NCBI GenBank assembly: GCA_041738715.1
Contig: JBGSPI010000090.1
Location: 18,547-82,546, forward strand
DNA from: Chamaesiphon sp041738715
GTDB taxonomy: Bacteria > Cyanobacteriota > Cyanobacteriia > Cyanobacteriales > Chamaesiphonaceae
Direction: 5' to 3'
DNA: 64,000 nucleotides
The position numbers were made by a program, and so were the translations under genes. The notes under the pieces are model-generated. The model was given only the letters and a program-made list of their open reading frames with translations, was not told where the DNA came from and did no database searches. Shown here in pieces: positions 16,555 through 24,183 of this stretch (its first letter is position 1; each line of letters starts with the position of its first letter).

Positions 16555-17576
16555 TACTCAATTCCCAATTTTAAAGCGGGGTTATTCTCCCATCTGTCAC
16601 CAACGTGGGCATAAATCGCCGTCGTGCGAGGGTCGGCATGACCGAGTAAATCTTGTACCTGTCGCAGAGAGGCTCCATTGCGCAGAGCCAATGTCCCTGC
16701 TGTGTGTCTTAAACTGTGTGCTGAGAGCGTTCTCCCCTCCATATACTTGAGATTTGTTGCCTGGAGATATTTGTCTACAATCTGGCGAATACCCCGCCGC
16801 GATAACCGCTCACCTTTACCACAATGACTAAGGTTGATCAGCAGGGGACTATCAACTGTACTATCAAATCCCGACCCGCGCAGATGGGTGAGATAATTCT
16901 CTAACACCTGCGCTAATTGGGGAGTTAATGGCACCACCCGCGTATGTCGCTTACTACTGACTTTTAAACCTACGCGCGAACCTTGACGCACCACATCGCC
17001 GATATTCAATCGATACATCTCGACTGTGCGGGTGCCTTCTAGGGTCATCACGCCAAGTAATAGTTTATCGCGGAAGGTTTTCAGGGTTAAATGTTGACCG
17101 ACGGATTTCAGTAGCGTTGAGGCTTCTCCCTGTTCGAGATAGGTAATTCTCGCGGCTGGATCGATCGATTCTGCGGGTGCTTTAATCCCCCAAGCTGGGT
17201 TACTGCCAATTAGTCCGTATTCTACTGCGGCATCGTATAATCGACTGACTGCGGTTAATTTAACGGCGATCGTTTTAGGCTTATAGCCCTGTTGCTCTGA
17301 TAACCACCATCGATAGACTTTGATTGTCTCTCGTGTTGCTGCACGCGGATCGATCGAGCTATGTTGGCACCATACTAAGTATTGTCTTACCTGTGTCCAG
17401 TAGGTGACGATCGTGTCCCCACTCGCCTTACCATTTGCAACATCAAATTGGAGAAAGTTGGTAAACACTCCAATCAATTCATCACAATTGATGGTGACAA
17501 TCGGTTCTGTCTGCTCTTCGGTGGTAGTAGGCATCTCGAACAGTTTGCTGTCGGCGTTAGCCATCGCGCTCCGCAC
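16551..17576 (-). CDS. Tyrosine recombinase (XerC/D-like integrase)
   Basis: The 341-residue protein has an N-terminal SAM-like core-binding domain (about 30-130) and a C-terminal catalytic domain. Catalytic residues are visible: Arg in LEGTRTVEMYRL, Lys in KVSSKRHTRVVPL, H-x-x-R in SAHSLRHTAGTLAL, His in LLGHADPRTT and the nucleophile Tyr in AIYAHVGD. It resembles chromosomal XerC/D-like or phage-type integrases, without a companion excisionase or an adjacent tRNA. Its 3' end overlaps the phosphohexomutase stop by 4 nt. An internal start at MANADSKL, four codons in, is as likely. Upstream lies a MITE. Confidence 0.88.
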   Translation of the reverse strand: MRSAMANADSKLFEMPTTTEEQTEPIVTINCDELIGVFTNFLQFDVANGKASGDTIVTYWTQVRQYLVWCQHSSIDPRAATRETIKVYRWWLSEQQGYKPKTIAVKLTAVSRLYDAAVEYGLIGSNPAWGIKAPAESIDPAARITYLEQGEASTLLKSVGQHLTLKTFRDKLLLGVMTLEGTRTVEMYRLNIGDVVRQGSRVGLKVSSKRHTRVVPLTPQLAQVLENYLTHLRGSGFDSTVDSPLLINLSHCGKGERLSRRGIRQIVDKYLQATNLKYMEGRTLSAHSLRHTAGTLALRNGASLRQVQDLLGHADPRTTAIYAHVGDRWENNPALKLGIEY

Positions 17577-17693
17577 CTTGTTTGGTTATTACAGTTAACC
17601 TCTTGCCGGAGTTTTTACGGCATTTCCTATCCTCAAATTACTACAATCGATGGTAAAAATCTTCCGCTATATGACGGATATAGTAGAGAGTTG

Positions 17694-17808
17694 GGCGTTG
17701 CTGATTTAAGGTATGATTTGCCTTTTTGTGCAACTACTGAAATCCCTCAGTCCCCCCATCCCCTAGTCCCCCGTCCCCCACTCTTTCATACATCAATTCA
17801 GCAACGCC
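17694..17808. mobile_element. MITE with GGCGTTGCTGA terminal inverted repeats, copy 1
   Basis: The 115-bp element begins GGCGTTGCTGA and ends TCAGCAACGCC, perfect 11-bp inverted termini, and is flanked on both sides by the 8-bp direct repeat GAGAGTTG (17686-17693 and 17809-17816). It has no coding capacity. Its first half (TTTAAGGTATGATTTGCCTT onward) is repeated in opposite orientation at 22516-22607. It sits in the 528-bp gap 17577-18104, upstream of the recombinase; that gap otherwise shows no gene. Confidence 0.92.
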
Positions 17809-18039
17809 GAGAGTTGCAGATGCGCTCTCTCGATCGAGTGTGGTTGGGTTCCCCGATGGGTTAGCGGCTTTTTTATATCACCGACCGGAGATAAAAAAAA
17901 ACGACTCCTTGGCAGCGAATCAAGACAGCGCGCCAAGCAGGGAGTTGGGTAGAGTAGCGTCGCTGCTCATTCTTCTACACCCTACCCTCCAATACTTCTC
18001 AGTTACTGCTGACGATTGAAATCGCAGCTGGTGATGCCA

Positions 18040-18057
18040 AGTCCGCCTGCGCGGACT
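18040..18057. repeat. Small GC-rich palindrome
   Basis: AGTCCGC-CTGC-GCGGACT is a perfect 7-bp stem with a 4-nt loop, 48 bp behind the ferredoxin stop. Palindromes of this shape are scattered in many cyanobacterial intergenic regions. On the minus strand it could end ferredoxin transcription, although no T tract follows directly. Confidence 0.55.
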
Positions 18058-18104
18058 AACTGAATTTTTAGATTAACCGAGAACTATTGCCCTACCCTCT
18101 ACAT

Positions 18105-18428
18105 TTACCGCTGATGTTGTCCGAACTGTAGCTCGTAGACCTCATCTTCTTTTTCGGTGACTATTTTCAGGTTCGATCGAGGGTAAGCAATACATAATAA
18201 AACATATCCTTGGGCTTGCAGTTCCAGACTCACACCCATCCCATCGCCTTGTTCGACTTCCCCTTCTAGTATTTGTGCGGCACAGGTGGTGCAGACACCA
18301 GCATTGCAGGAAGTTGGCAGGTAGATTCCCGCTGCACCAGCCGCACGTAAAATTTGCTTATCTTCAGGCACCTCGATCGTGTGAATTTCGCCTTGATGAT
18401 GGATTTCAACAGTGTAAGTTTTAGTCAT
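18105..18428 (-). CDS. Plant-type 2Fe-2S ferredoxin
   Basis: A small electron carrier of the cytoplasm. The 107-residue protein has the beta-grasp ferredoxin fold and the cluster ligands C-x4-C-x2-C in TSCNAGVCTTCAAQI (about residues 40-54) with the fourth Cys in VLLCIAYP (about 77). The loop differs from the main photosynthetic PetF type (CRAGACSTC), and the C-terminus is basic, so it is one of the secondary ferredoxins of cyanobacteria with unknown partners. It is divergent from the protease gene across a 70-bp spacer that must hold both promoters. Confidence 0.92.
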   Translation of the reverse strand: MTKTYTVEIHHQGEIHTIEVPEDKQILRAAGAAGIYLPTSCNAGVCTTCAAQILEGEVEQGDGMGVSLELQAQGYVLLCIAYPRSNLKIVTEKEDEVYELQFGQHQR

Positions 18429-18498
18429 TATATTTTAAATATGGCAAGATATCATAAGCAGATCTTCTTCACTTTACCAATTTCTGGTACTGGCAAAC

Positions 18499-19521
18499 AT
18501 GTTTGAGCAACTCTTTCAGATCTTCACGTCTACATCACTGGAGGATCGTCAAGGGAAAGAATTACCAATATTAGGCTGTAATATTGCTGTGAGAATACTG
18601 CTAGGAATAACTATTGGTGGATGTTTGACCGACTTTCTGCCTGTAAGTGCAGCCATCTACGATCGCACAGGACGTAAAATACCCGATCGAGAGGTAAATT
18701 CCGATCGAGTTAATTGGCAAATCCTCTCGGTCTCTGCTAGTCGTAAATACAATGGAATTGGTCTAATTGATTTGGATCATGGAGTCTGTACTGGCTTCCT
18801 CATTACCACAGGTGCCACGCAGCCTAATGCGCCTGCTTATGTCGTTACTAATGCTCACTGTCAAGGTAGTTGGGGCAAATTACCCAATCCCCATGAGATT
18901 CTGATCGATAAGCCGAGCAAAACTCATTTTGTTGTCAATTATTTTCATGATTTTAAACCAGCAAGACTAAGTATTCCCGTGCGCAGAATGGTGTATGGAA
19001 CAATGAAAAATAATGACATTGCCATTCTCGAACTAACTAAAACCCAACGGGAGTTGACAAAAGCTGGAATTACGCCGCTGAGAATTTCACCCAAACCGGC
19101 ACCTCCAGGTGAACCTTTACTCGTCGTGGGAATTCCATCGCAAGGTGTCCGAGATGCCTTAAATTTCCTCCATGCCGCTACCTGTCAAGTGGGTGCGACT
19201 GTCCATCTTAAAGAAGATGTCTATAGCTGGAAAAGAGCGATCCGGCATCGATGCAGCATTATTGGGGGGATGTCCGGTTCGCCGATGATTTCGCGGAAAA
19301 CACATCAAGTTATTGGCATCATTAACACTGGCGTGAATGATAGTGCCGCCAAAGAACCTCAATGTAGTCTGAATCGCCCTTGTGAAGTGAGCGCGGATGG
19401 TCAAAGACGGACTTTTGCACAGGAGAATTATGGTCAATTAGTTTATCAAATTCCTACCTGTTTTAATCGCCAAGGTAAATTCAATCTTCAACAAGCTAGT
19501 TGTCAGCTAGAACGCCCTTAA
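18499..19521 (+). CDS. Secreted trypsin-like serine protease
   Basis: The 340-residue protein has a hydrophobic segment near residues 28-50 (NIAVRILLGITIGGCLTDFL) that can act as an export signal or anchor. The chymotrypsin-fold triad follows: His in VVTNAHCQGS (about 115-120), Asp in KNNDIAILEL (about 172-181) and Ser in IGGMSGSPMIS (about 255-265). The GxSGSP oxyanion motif fits. Paired Cys residues around the catalytic parts suggest disulfides, consistent with a periplasmic place. Substrate unknown. The start MFEQLFQIF is the first ATG after the divergent promoter region. Confidence 0.85.
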   Translation: MFEQLFQIFTSTSLEDRQGKELPILGCNIAVRILLGITIGGCLTDFLPVSAAIYDRTGRKIPDREVNSDRVNWQILSVSASRKYNGIGLIDLDHGVCTGFLITTGATQPNAPAYVVTNAHCQGSWGKLPNPHEILIDKPSKTHFVVNYFHDFKPARLSIPVRRMVYGTMKNNDIAILELTKTQRELTKAGITPLRISPKPAPPGEPLLVVGIPSQGVRDALNFLHAATCQVGATVHLKEDVYSWKRAIRHRCSIIGGMSGSPMISRKTHQVIGIINTGVNDSAAKEPQCSLNRPCEVSADGQRRTFAQENYGQLVYQIPTCFNRQGKFNLQQASCQLERP

Positions 19522-19953
19522 ATTGTTACGGTTAGCGAACCAATCTATTTACTCAAACTTGCCTAAAACTTTCCGGATGGACTCCTGACTGAATTGAATT
19601 GTAGATACAGGAACTTTCAGATTTTTGTTCAAGTTTACCTGGTTTTTTGTCAGCGATCGCGATCGCATCTATCTAGTTATTGTGTGCGCCGACACAAATT
19701 AATTTAGCTAGGTCGATTTATAAATCTTTTCTGCGCTATTTGTAGCTAGTCTGGTTGAGATAATTAGCTGATTCCAGCAGGTAAAATTGTCGAATATCAT
19801 TGTGGTATTAGAGGAGGCAAAGAGACCGCGATGGAGTTTCCCTCACACAATAGCGTTTGTTGGCAAAATATCTCTCCCCCTGAATTTCCGCCGAAATTAT
19901 ATTTCGAGTAAGCAGAATTGTTAAGATCGACCACTTTATAAAGAGAAAATATT
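19522..19953. other. Intergenic region without gene (432 bp)
   Basis: AT-rich sequence with a doubled GCGATCGCGATCGC near 19655-19667 and no supported frame on either strand. The last 30 bp contain AAAGAGAAAATATT before the SDR start. I see no hairpin with a T tract and no repeat shared with other parts of the window. Confidence 0.6.
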
Positions 19954-21513
19954 ATGGTATTGTCAAAGTCATTATCTAAAAGTGATATTCTCGAACAAAT
20001 TTGGGAAACAGTACCAGTTGGCGCACCCGATCCAACTGATTCTGCTACACTAGCTAAATTAAGCGCGCTAACAAACCAACTAATTGATGTATCTGGTCGG
20101 CAAGGATTAGGTGTAGATCCATTCGCTGATGTTTACGAGCGACAGGTGGCGATCGATCGGCAACAAATCAAATCAATCTTAAAAAATAAAGTCGTTTTAA
20201 TTACTGGTGGACAGGGCTTTGTTGGCACGAATTTAATTGCCAAACTACAACAATTTAATGTCAAAAGAATTGTTTCTTTAGACATTACCTCGGATCGATC
20301 GCAGCGAGTCGCGATCGATACAACTCAAAGCGATTTTGATATTCCCGTTAGTTATTATTATGGTGATGTTCGCGATCTGCCAGCATTGCAAGATATTTTT
20401 GACTTAGAACAGCCTCAAGTCGTCTTTCATTTAGCCGCAGAAAGATTACCTGGACTCGCTGAAACTCGCATCCATCATACAGTCAGCACCAATATTTTAG
20501 GTTGCGATCATATCATTCAACTATGCGAAAAAAATCAAGTTGAGGCTTGTATTTTTTCATCAACTGGTAAAGCGTCTAGGTACTTTACACCTGATATCTA
20601 TGCAGCTTCCAAGAAGATTGCTGAATGGTTATTTAGCGACAATTCCCAGCCGAGACAGTGTAAATATGCCATCGTCCGGTTTACCCACGTAATTGAAAAT
20701 AGCCCAGTTAGTTCTGATTTAGACCAACGGGTTGCTCAGGGTGTTGTCAGTATGCACGCACCCGATCGACACATCTACACCCAAAATATTGAAGAATCAG
20801 TCAATCTGCTCCTCAATGCACTAACAATCTTGAAACCAGGGCGAACCAAACTGTTAGCAGTCAGAGATATTGGTTGGCCAATTAACACGCTAGATTTAGC
20901 ACTGCACAAAATTTTGAAATCCGGTCGAACCGATATTCCCATTTACTTTAAAGGTATTCCGGCTGGTTACGAACGCCATGTCTTTATGGGTCAACTAGAT
21001 CTTAGTGGCGAGCGCGAGATCTTGCCCATGCTAAATGTGTTAGAAGCGAGTCATAGCGAGATTTCCAAAGCTGGAGATACGGTGATGTCTGCTATTACAC
21101 CTTTCGATGCTGATGTCGTGCATCAGTGTATGGAGAATATTAGACAGGCGGTTTCATCAACTGACACAGATATCAAAGAGACGGTGATCGATGCTGTCAA
21201 AGAAATTGCCCTCTCTTCCTTCTTCCTCGCCGATCCGTTCAAATTACTGGATATTCTCAGTTGGGGGATTAATTCCAAAGAAATGTCCGCCGCAGGAGTT
21301 GATATTACTTACTATCAAGAAACAGTCGCACTACTAGTTAGAGGAGTGGGTATTCCACCAGCTAAACAGATTGTCCCGAAAGTGACTGTCACCGCCTCCC
21401 CTGTACTAGAAGTAGTGAGTGTCGCTACTACCAGAGAACCTGAAGTCGAATTGGTCCAAGTTCCCATTCAACAAGTCAAGCAATCTTCTCAAAAAGTTGC
21501 TGTTGCCAGCTAA
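19954..21513 (+). CDS. NAD-dependent epimerase/dehydratase-like SDR protein with extensions
   Basis: The 519-residue protein carries an extended short-chain dehydrogenase domain at about residues 82-330: cofactor motif ITGGQGFVGTNLIAKL, downstream VVFHLAAERLPG, and the catalytic YxxxK in IYAASKKIAEWLF. The arrangement resembles CapD/WbpM-type sugar nucleotide dehydratases, but the segment before the Tyr reads SSTGKASRYF and the family's usual membrane part is absent. There is an 80-residue N-terminal helical extension and a C-terminal region of about 180 residues of helices that I cannot place. Products of such genes act on nucleotide sugars for surface polysaccharide. It stands alone, 5 bp from the convergent M23 peptidase. 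Confidence 0.75.
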   Translation: MVLSKSLSKSDILEQIWETVPVGAPDPTDSATLAKLSALTNQLIDVSGRQGLGVDPFADVYERQVAIDRQQIKSILKNKVVLITGGQGFVGTNLIAKLQQFNVKRIVSLDITSDRSQRVAIDTTQSDFDIPVSYYYGDVRDLPALQDIFDLEQPQVVFHLAAERLPGLAETRIHHTVSTNILGCDHIIQLCEKNQVEACIFSSTGKASRYFTPDIYAASKKIAEWLFSDNSQPRQCKYAIVRFTHVIENSPVSSDLDQRVAQGVVSMHAPDRHIYTQNIEESVNLLLNALTILKPGRTKLLAVRDIGWPINTLDLALHKILKSGRTDIPIYFKGIPAGYERHVFMGQLDLSGEREILPMLNVLEASHSEISKAGDTVMSAITPFDADVVHQCMENIRQAVSSTDTDIKETVIDAVKEIALSSFFLADPFKLLDILSWGINSKEMSAAGVDITYYQETVALLVRGVGIPPAKQIVPKVTVTASPVLEVVSVATTREPEVELVQVPIQQVKQSSQKVAVAS

Positions 21514-21518
21514 CGATG

Positions 21519-22412
21519 TCAATCAACCGATGTTCTGAGCCATTGGATCGGATCGACAGAGGCTCCATTGACATATAAACCCCAATGCAGATGGGGACCT
21601 GTTGATGCGCCAGTACTACCGATCGCCCCAATTTGGTCGCCGGCTGCGACTTGTTCGCCTTCTTGAACAGTGATTTTGCTCAGATGGATGAAAATACTAA
21701 TCACACCCTGTCCATGATCGATCCCCACTGTATTGCCGTGGACGCGGAAGCCGTTTTTTTCGTAGCCGATTAAAACAACTTCACCACCAGCCGGAGCCAC
21801 CACCGCAGAACCATATCCACCAGCATAATCTAGACCTCGGTGGTAGTAATCAGTGGCAAATTTGCCATTGTAGTAACGACGGACACCATAGGGTGAACTA
21901 GTTCTGCCCTTATTTGGGGCGATAAATTTGCCATCCCACAGTTTATCAGTACTAACTTTTGCTTTGAGTGCGGCGACACTTTTCAGTTCTAGTTCGGTTG
22001 CTGCAATTCCCGATTTACCAGGTGGAAGATTGATCCGTTGGATCGGGAATTTGCGATCGATCACGGGAATTTTCAGTGTTGTTGAGCCAGTATCGTCGGT
22101 GATTGTCACCTCGCGCGTTCCTGGTTTCTCCAATGGTGTGGTGGGAATCATCGCCCGAAACCGATTATTACTGAGCGGAAAAGCCGGATAACTTTTATTC
22201 CCAACTTCAACTTTTGGCGTGGTGACTTTGCCAGCGGATGCGGCAACATTGATCACAATCGTCTCGCCTAATCGAGGTTTGGTCGGTGCAAATTGAGCAG
22301 TTAGAGACAGCCCAGGGAGATTTATCGCTGAGAATAGAACAATCGTAAAGGTCATTGTGCTGATTACAGCCGTTCGCCACTTGCGGCGAGAGAAGAGATT
22401 GAGATTAATCAT
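21519..22412 (-). CDS. M23 (LytM-type) peptidase with N-terminal immunoglobulin-like part
   Basis: The family cleaves peptide cross-links of peptidoglycan or regulates amidases. A signal peptide (about residues 10-35, TAVISTMTFTIVLFSAINLP) is followed by a beta domain (about 40-120) and the peptidase domain (about 165-297) with the metal motif HRGLDYAGG (H-x3-D) and GPHLHWGLY (H-x-H). All three zinc ligands are present, so it is probably active in the periplasm. It is convergent with the SDR gene and has a MITE (22516-22607) in its upstream region. Confidence 0.9.
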   Translation of the reverse strand: MINLNLFSRRKWRTAVISTMTFTIVLFSAINLPGLSLTAQFAPTKPRLGETIVINVAASAGKVTTPKVEVGNKSYPAFPLSNNRFRAMIPTTPLEKPGTREVTITDDTGSTTLKIPVIDRKFPIQRINLPPGKSGIAATELELKSVAALKAKVSTDKLWDGKFIAPNKGRTSSPYGVRRYYNGKFATDYYHRGLDYAGGYGSAVVAPAGGEVVLIGYEKNGFRVHGNTVGIDHGQGVISIFIHLSKITVQEGEQVAAGDQIGAIGSTGASTGPHLHWGLYVNGASVDPIQWLRTSVD

Positions 22413-22515
22413 AAATATTGAACATATAGGGTTATCGGGTGATGGGATAGATTATCTCACAAGCTGATGAAAAGGGAGATAGAGAGGTTTTCGAGTTGCA
22501 CAAACAGGAAAATTA

Positions 22516-22607
22516 GGCGTTGCTGAATCGATGTGTGAAAGAGTGGGGGACGGGGGGATTTCAGTAGTTGCACAAAAAGGCAAATCATACCTTAAATCAG
22601 CAATGCC
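22516..22607. mobile_element. MITE with GGCGTTGCTGA terminal inverted repeats, copy 2
   Basis: The 92-bp element runs from GGCGTTGCTGA to TCAGCAATGCC (one mismatch in the inverted termini) and is flanked by the perfect 8-bp direct repeat GAAAATTA (22508-22515 and 22608-22615). It matches copy 1 in inverse orientation, except that copy 1 has about 23 extra bases in its C-rich centre. It lies between moaE and the M23 peptidase, both on the minus strand. Confidence 0.92.
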
Positions 22608-22640
22608 GAAAATTACGTCTTAGATTAGCATCGACGGGTT

Positions 22641-23135
22641 TTAGCAGTCTTCTGTTTCAGATCGATCGCAATCCCCGATATTTACCCAACTACTCGCACC
22701 ATCGGCCCAATGTTCCTTTTTCCAAATGGGTGCTTGATGTTTGAGCGTATCGATCGCATACTTACAGGCGGCAAAAGCCTCCGCTCGATGGGGACAACCT
22801 ACAGCCACCAAGACACTAATTTCGCCGATCTTTAACTTACCCACGCGGTGATGAATGACCACACGAGTCACGTCGGGCCATTGCTGGCGAATTTCCCCAG
22901 CAATTTGAGTAAATATCCGCATTGCCATCGGTTCATAGGCTTGATATTCCAAGTATTCCACGGCTGCGCCATTGGTTCGATCGCGCACGGTGCCGCTCAT
23001 GAGTACTACTGCCCCATTGGCGGGGTTGTCGGCTAGGTGATAGACTTGATCTAGACTGAGCGGTGCAAAGCCGATCGCCACACGATCGTCAGGATGTGCG
23101 CTGATATTGGTTAGGGCCGTAGGCGTTAGGGTCAT
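22641..23135 (-). CDS. moaE: Molybdopterin synthase catalytic subunit MoaE
   Basis: MoaE with the sulfur carrier MoaD converts precursor Z (cPMP) to molybdopterin, for molybdenum enzymes such as nitrate reductase. The 164-residue protein shows GAVVLMSGTVRDRTNG, YLEYQAYEPMA, VVIHHRVGKLKIGEISVLVA, CPHRAEAF and the catalytic-site Lys residues in APIWKKEHWADG. About 15 residues are added at each end compared with the minimal family length. moaD and other moa genes are not adjacent. The ATG at 23135 is chosen as first start; tRNA-Ser lies divergently upstream. Confidence 0.95.
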   Translation of the reverse strand: MTLTPTALTNISAHPDDRVAIGFAPLSLDQVYHLADNPANGAVVLMSGTVRDRTNGAAVEYLEYQAYEPMAMRIFTQIAGEIRQQWPDVTRVVIHHRVGKLKIGEISVLVAVGCPHRAEAFAACKYAIDTLKHQAPIWKKEHWADGASSWVNIGDCDRSETEDC

Positions 23136-23223
23136 AGATAATCCAAAGTTTTAGCTAAAAATCTATTGCACCAGTCTAGACTATATGCTATGATAAAGGG
23201 TGTTAGCCAATAGCCATGAACGT

Positions 23224-23310
23224 GGAGCGGTGGCTGAGTGGTCGAAAGCGGCACACTGCTAATGTGTTGTAGGAGTAATCCTACCGAGGGTTCGAATCCC
23301 TCCCTCTCCG
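23224..23310 (+). tRNA. trnS-GCU: tRNA-Ser (anticodon GCT)
   Basis: An 87-nt class II tRNA: D-arm TGGCTGAGTGGTCGAAAGC, anticodon loop CTGCTAA within GCACA/TGTGT, long variable arm TGTAGGAGTAATCCTAC and T-arm GAGGGTTCGAATCCCTC. The discriminator is G and no CCA is encoded. The acceptor stem GGAGCGG/CCTCTCC has one non-pair (C5 against T68), where related cyanobacterial genes normally have A5. Confidence 0.95.
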
Positions 23311-23328
23311 TTCTTAAAATTATTCAAG

Positions 23329-23363
23329 CAGGGTCGAGCAATTGCTCGGCCCTGTTTGTTTTT
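23329..23363 (+). terminator. Rho-independent terminator after tRNA-Ser
   Basis: CAGGGTCGAGCAATTGCTCG followed by GCCCTG forms a nearly perfect stem (CAGGG/CCCTG outer, CGAGCA/TGCTCG inner), and is followed by TTTGTTTTT. It begins 19 nt after the tRNA and sits against the 3' end of the convergent plsY gene, for which it may serve too. Confidence 0.93.
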
Positions 23364-23369
23364 GGGAAG

Positions 23370-24023
23370 TTAGCTTGGAGTTGTCGATTCTAATTTCTGA
23401 CCTAACTTTGGTTCAGTACCCGCAATCAGCCGCTGGATATTCTTGCGATGGAGCCAGATCACATAAATACCGCCGACAAGAGCAAAAATCGTCGAAGGTA
23501 AAGGTCGATCGAAGATTAACATCGAAATCGTTACAGACATTGCCCCCGCGATCGAACTAATCGAAACAATCCGACTAATCGCGATCGAAATTGCAAATAC
23601 GGCGATTGTCGCCAAGCCCACTTGCCAAGACATCGCCAGCAATACACCCACCCCAGTCGCGACAGATTTACCACCACTAAAACCCAGCCAAATCGATTTA
23701 CTATGCCCCAAAATCGCCCCGGTGGCAGCGAGAGGGACTAAATATTGCTCCCATGCTGTTGGCAGTGTGGGGAATAAATTGAGGGTATAGATTAGTTGGA
23801 CGAGGGTGACTGCGAATACACCTTTGATTGCATCGATGAATAAAACGATCGAACCTGGCACTTTACCCAATGTCCGCAATACATTCGTTGCCCCCGTCGA
23901 ACCCGAACCATGTTCGCGAATATCAATCCCCTGCAACAATTTTCCCGCCAGGTATCCAGTCGGCAAGGAACCGAACAGATAAGCGAGGATAAAGATACCG
24001 ATGGCGATGATAATGTTAGTCAT
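23370..24023 (-). CDS. plsY: Glycerol-3-phosphate acyltransferase PlsY
   Basis: PlsY transfers acyl groups from acyl-phosphate to glycerol-3-phosphate in the inner membrane, the first step of phospholipid and glycolipid synthesis. The 217-residue protein has five predicted membrane helices and the three family motifs: FGSLPTGYLAGKL, GSGSTGATNVLRTLGK and FSGGKSVATGVGVLLAM. Start MTNIIIAIGIFILAYLFGS is fixed by similarity to family N-termini. Directly upstream (24060-24128) lies a degenerate second copy of this start region, evidence of a local duplication that also copied the leader. Confidence 0.95.
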   Translation of the reverse strand: MTNIIIAIGIFILAYLFGSLPTGYLAGKLLQGIDIREHGSGSTGATNVLRTLGKVPGSIVLFIDAIKGVFAVTLVQLIYTLNLFPTLPTAWEQYLVPLAATGAILGHSKSIWLGFSGGKSVATGVGVLLAMSWQVGLATIAVFAISIAISRIVSISSIAGAMSVTISMLIFDRPLPSTIFALVGGIYVIWLHRKNIQRLIAGTEPKLGQKLESTTPS

Positions 24024-24059
24024 TCAAAATTGGATAGTTAAGCGGTAAAGGAGACTGAA

Positions 24060-24128
24060 TTAATTTCTCGATCGATCGAATAGATATGCAATGATCAAAA
24101 TGCCGATGACGATAACGAGGATAGTCAT
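24060..24128 (-). pseudogene. Duplicated, truncated plsY 5' end
   Basis: On the minus strand an ATG at 24128 opens MTILVIVIGILIIAYLF and then diverges to a stop at 24060. This parallels the true plsY start MTNIIIAIGIFILAYLF (105 bp downstream). The leader was copied as well: CATTCAAAATTGGATAGTTA at 24022 against CATTCAAAATTGAATAGTTA at 24126, each followed by a similar AAAGGAG-CTGAATTA stretch. It is an imperfect tandem duplication of about 105 bp. Confidence 0.8.
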
Positions 24129-24183
24129 TCAAAATTGAATAGTTAAGTGGGAAAGGAGTCTGAATTACTCTATCAATTATCAA

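Noticed and set aside
17382..17864. 160-codon plus-strand frame upstream of the recombinase
   Set aside because: It runs through the recombinase gene in antisense and across the MITE, so it is a chance frame.
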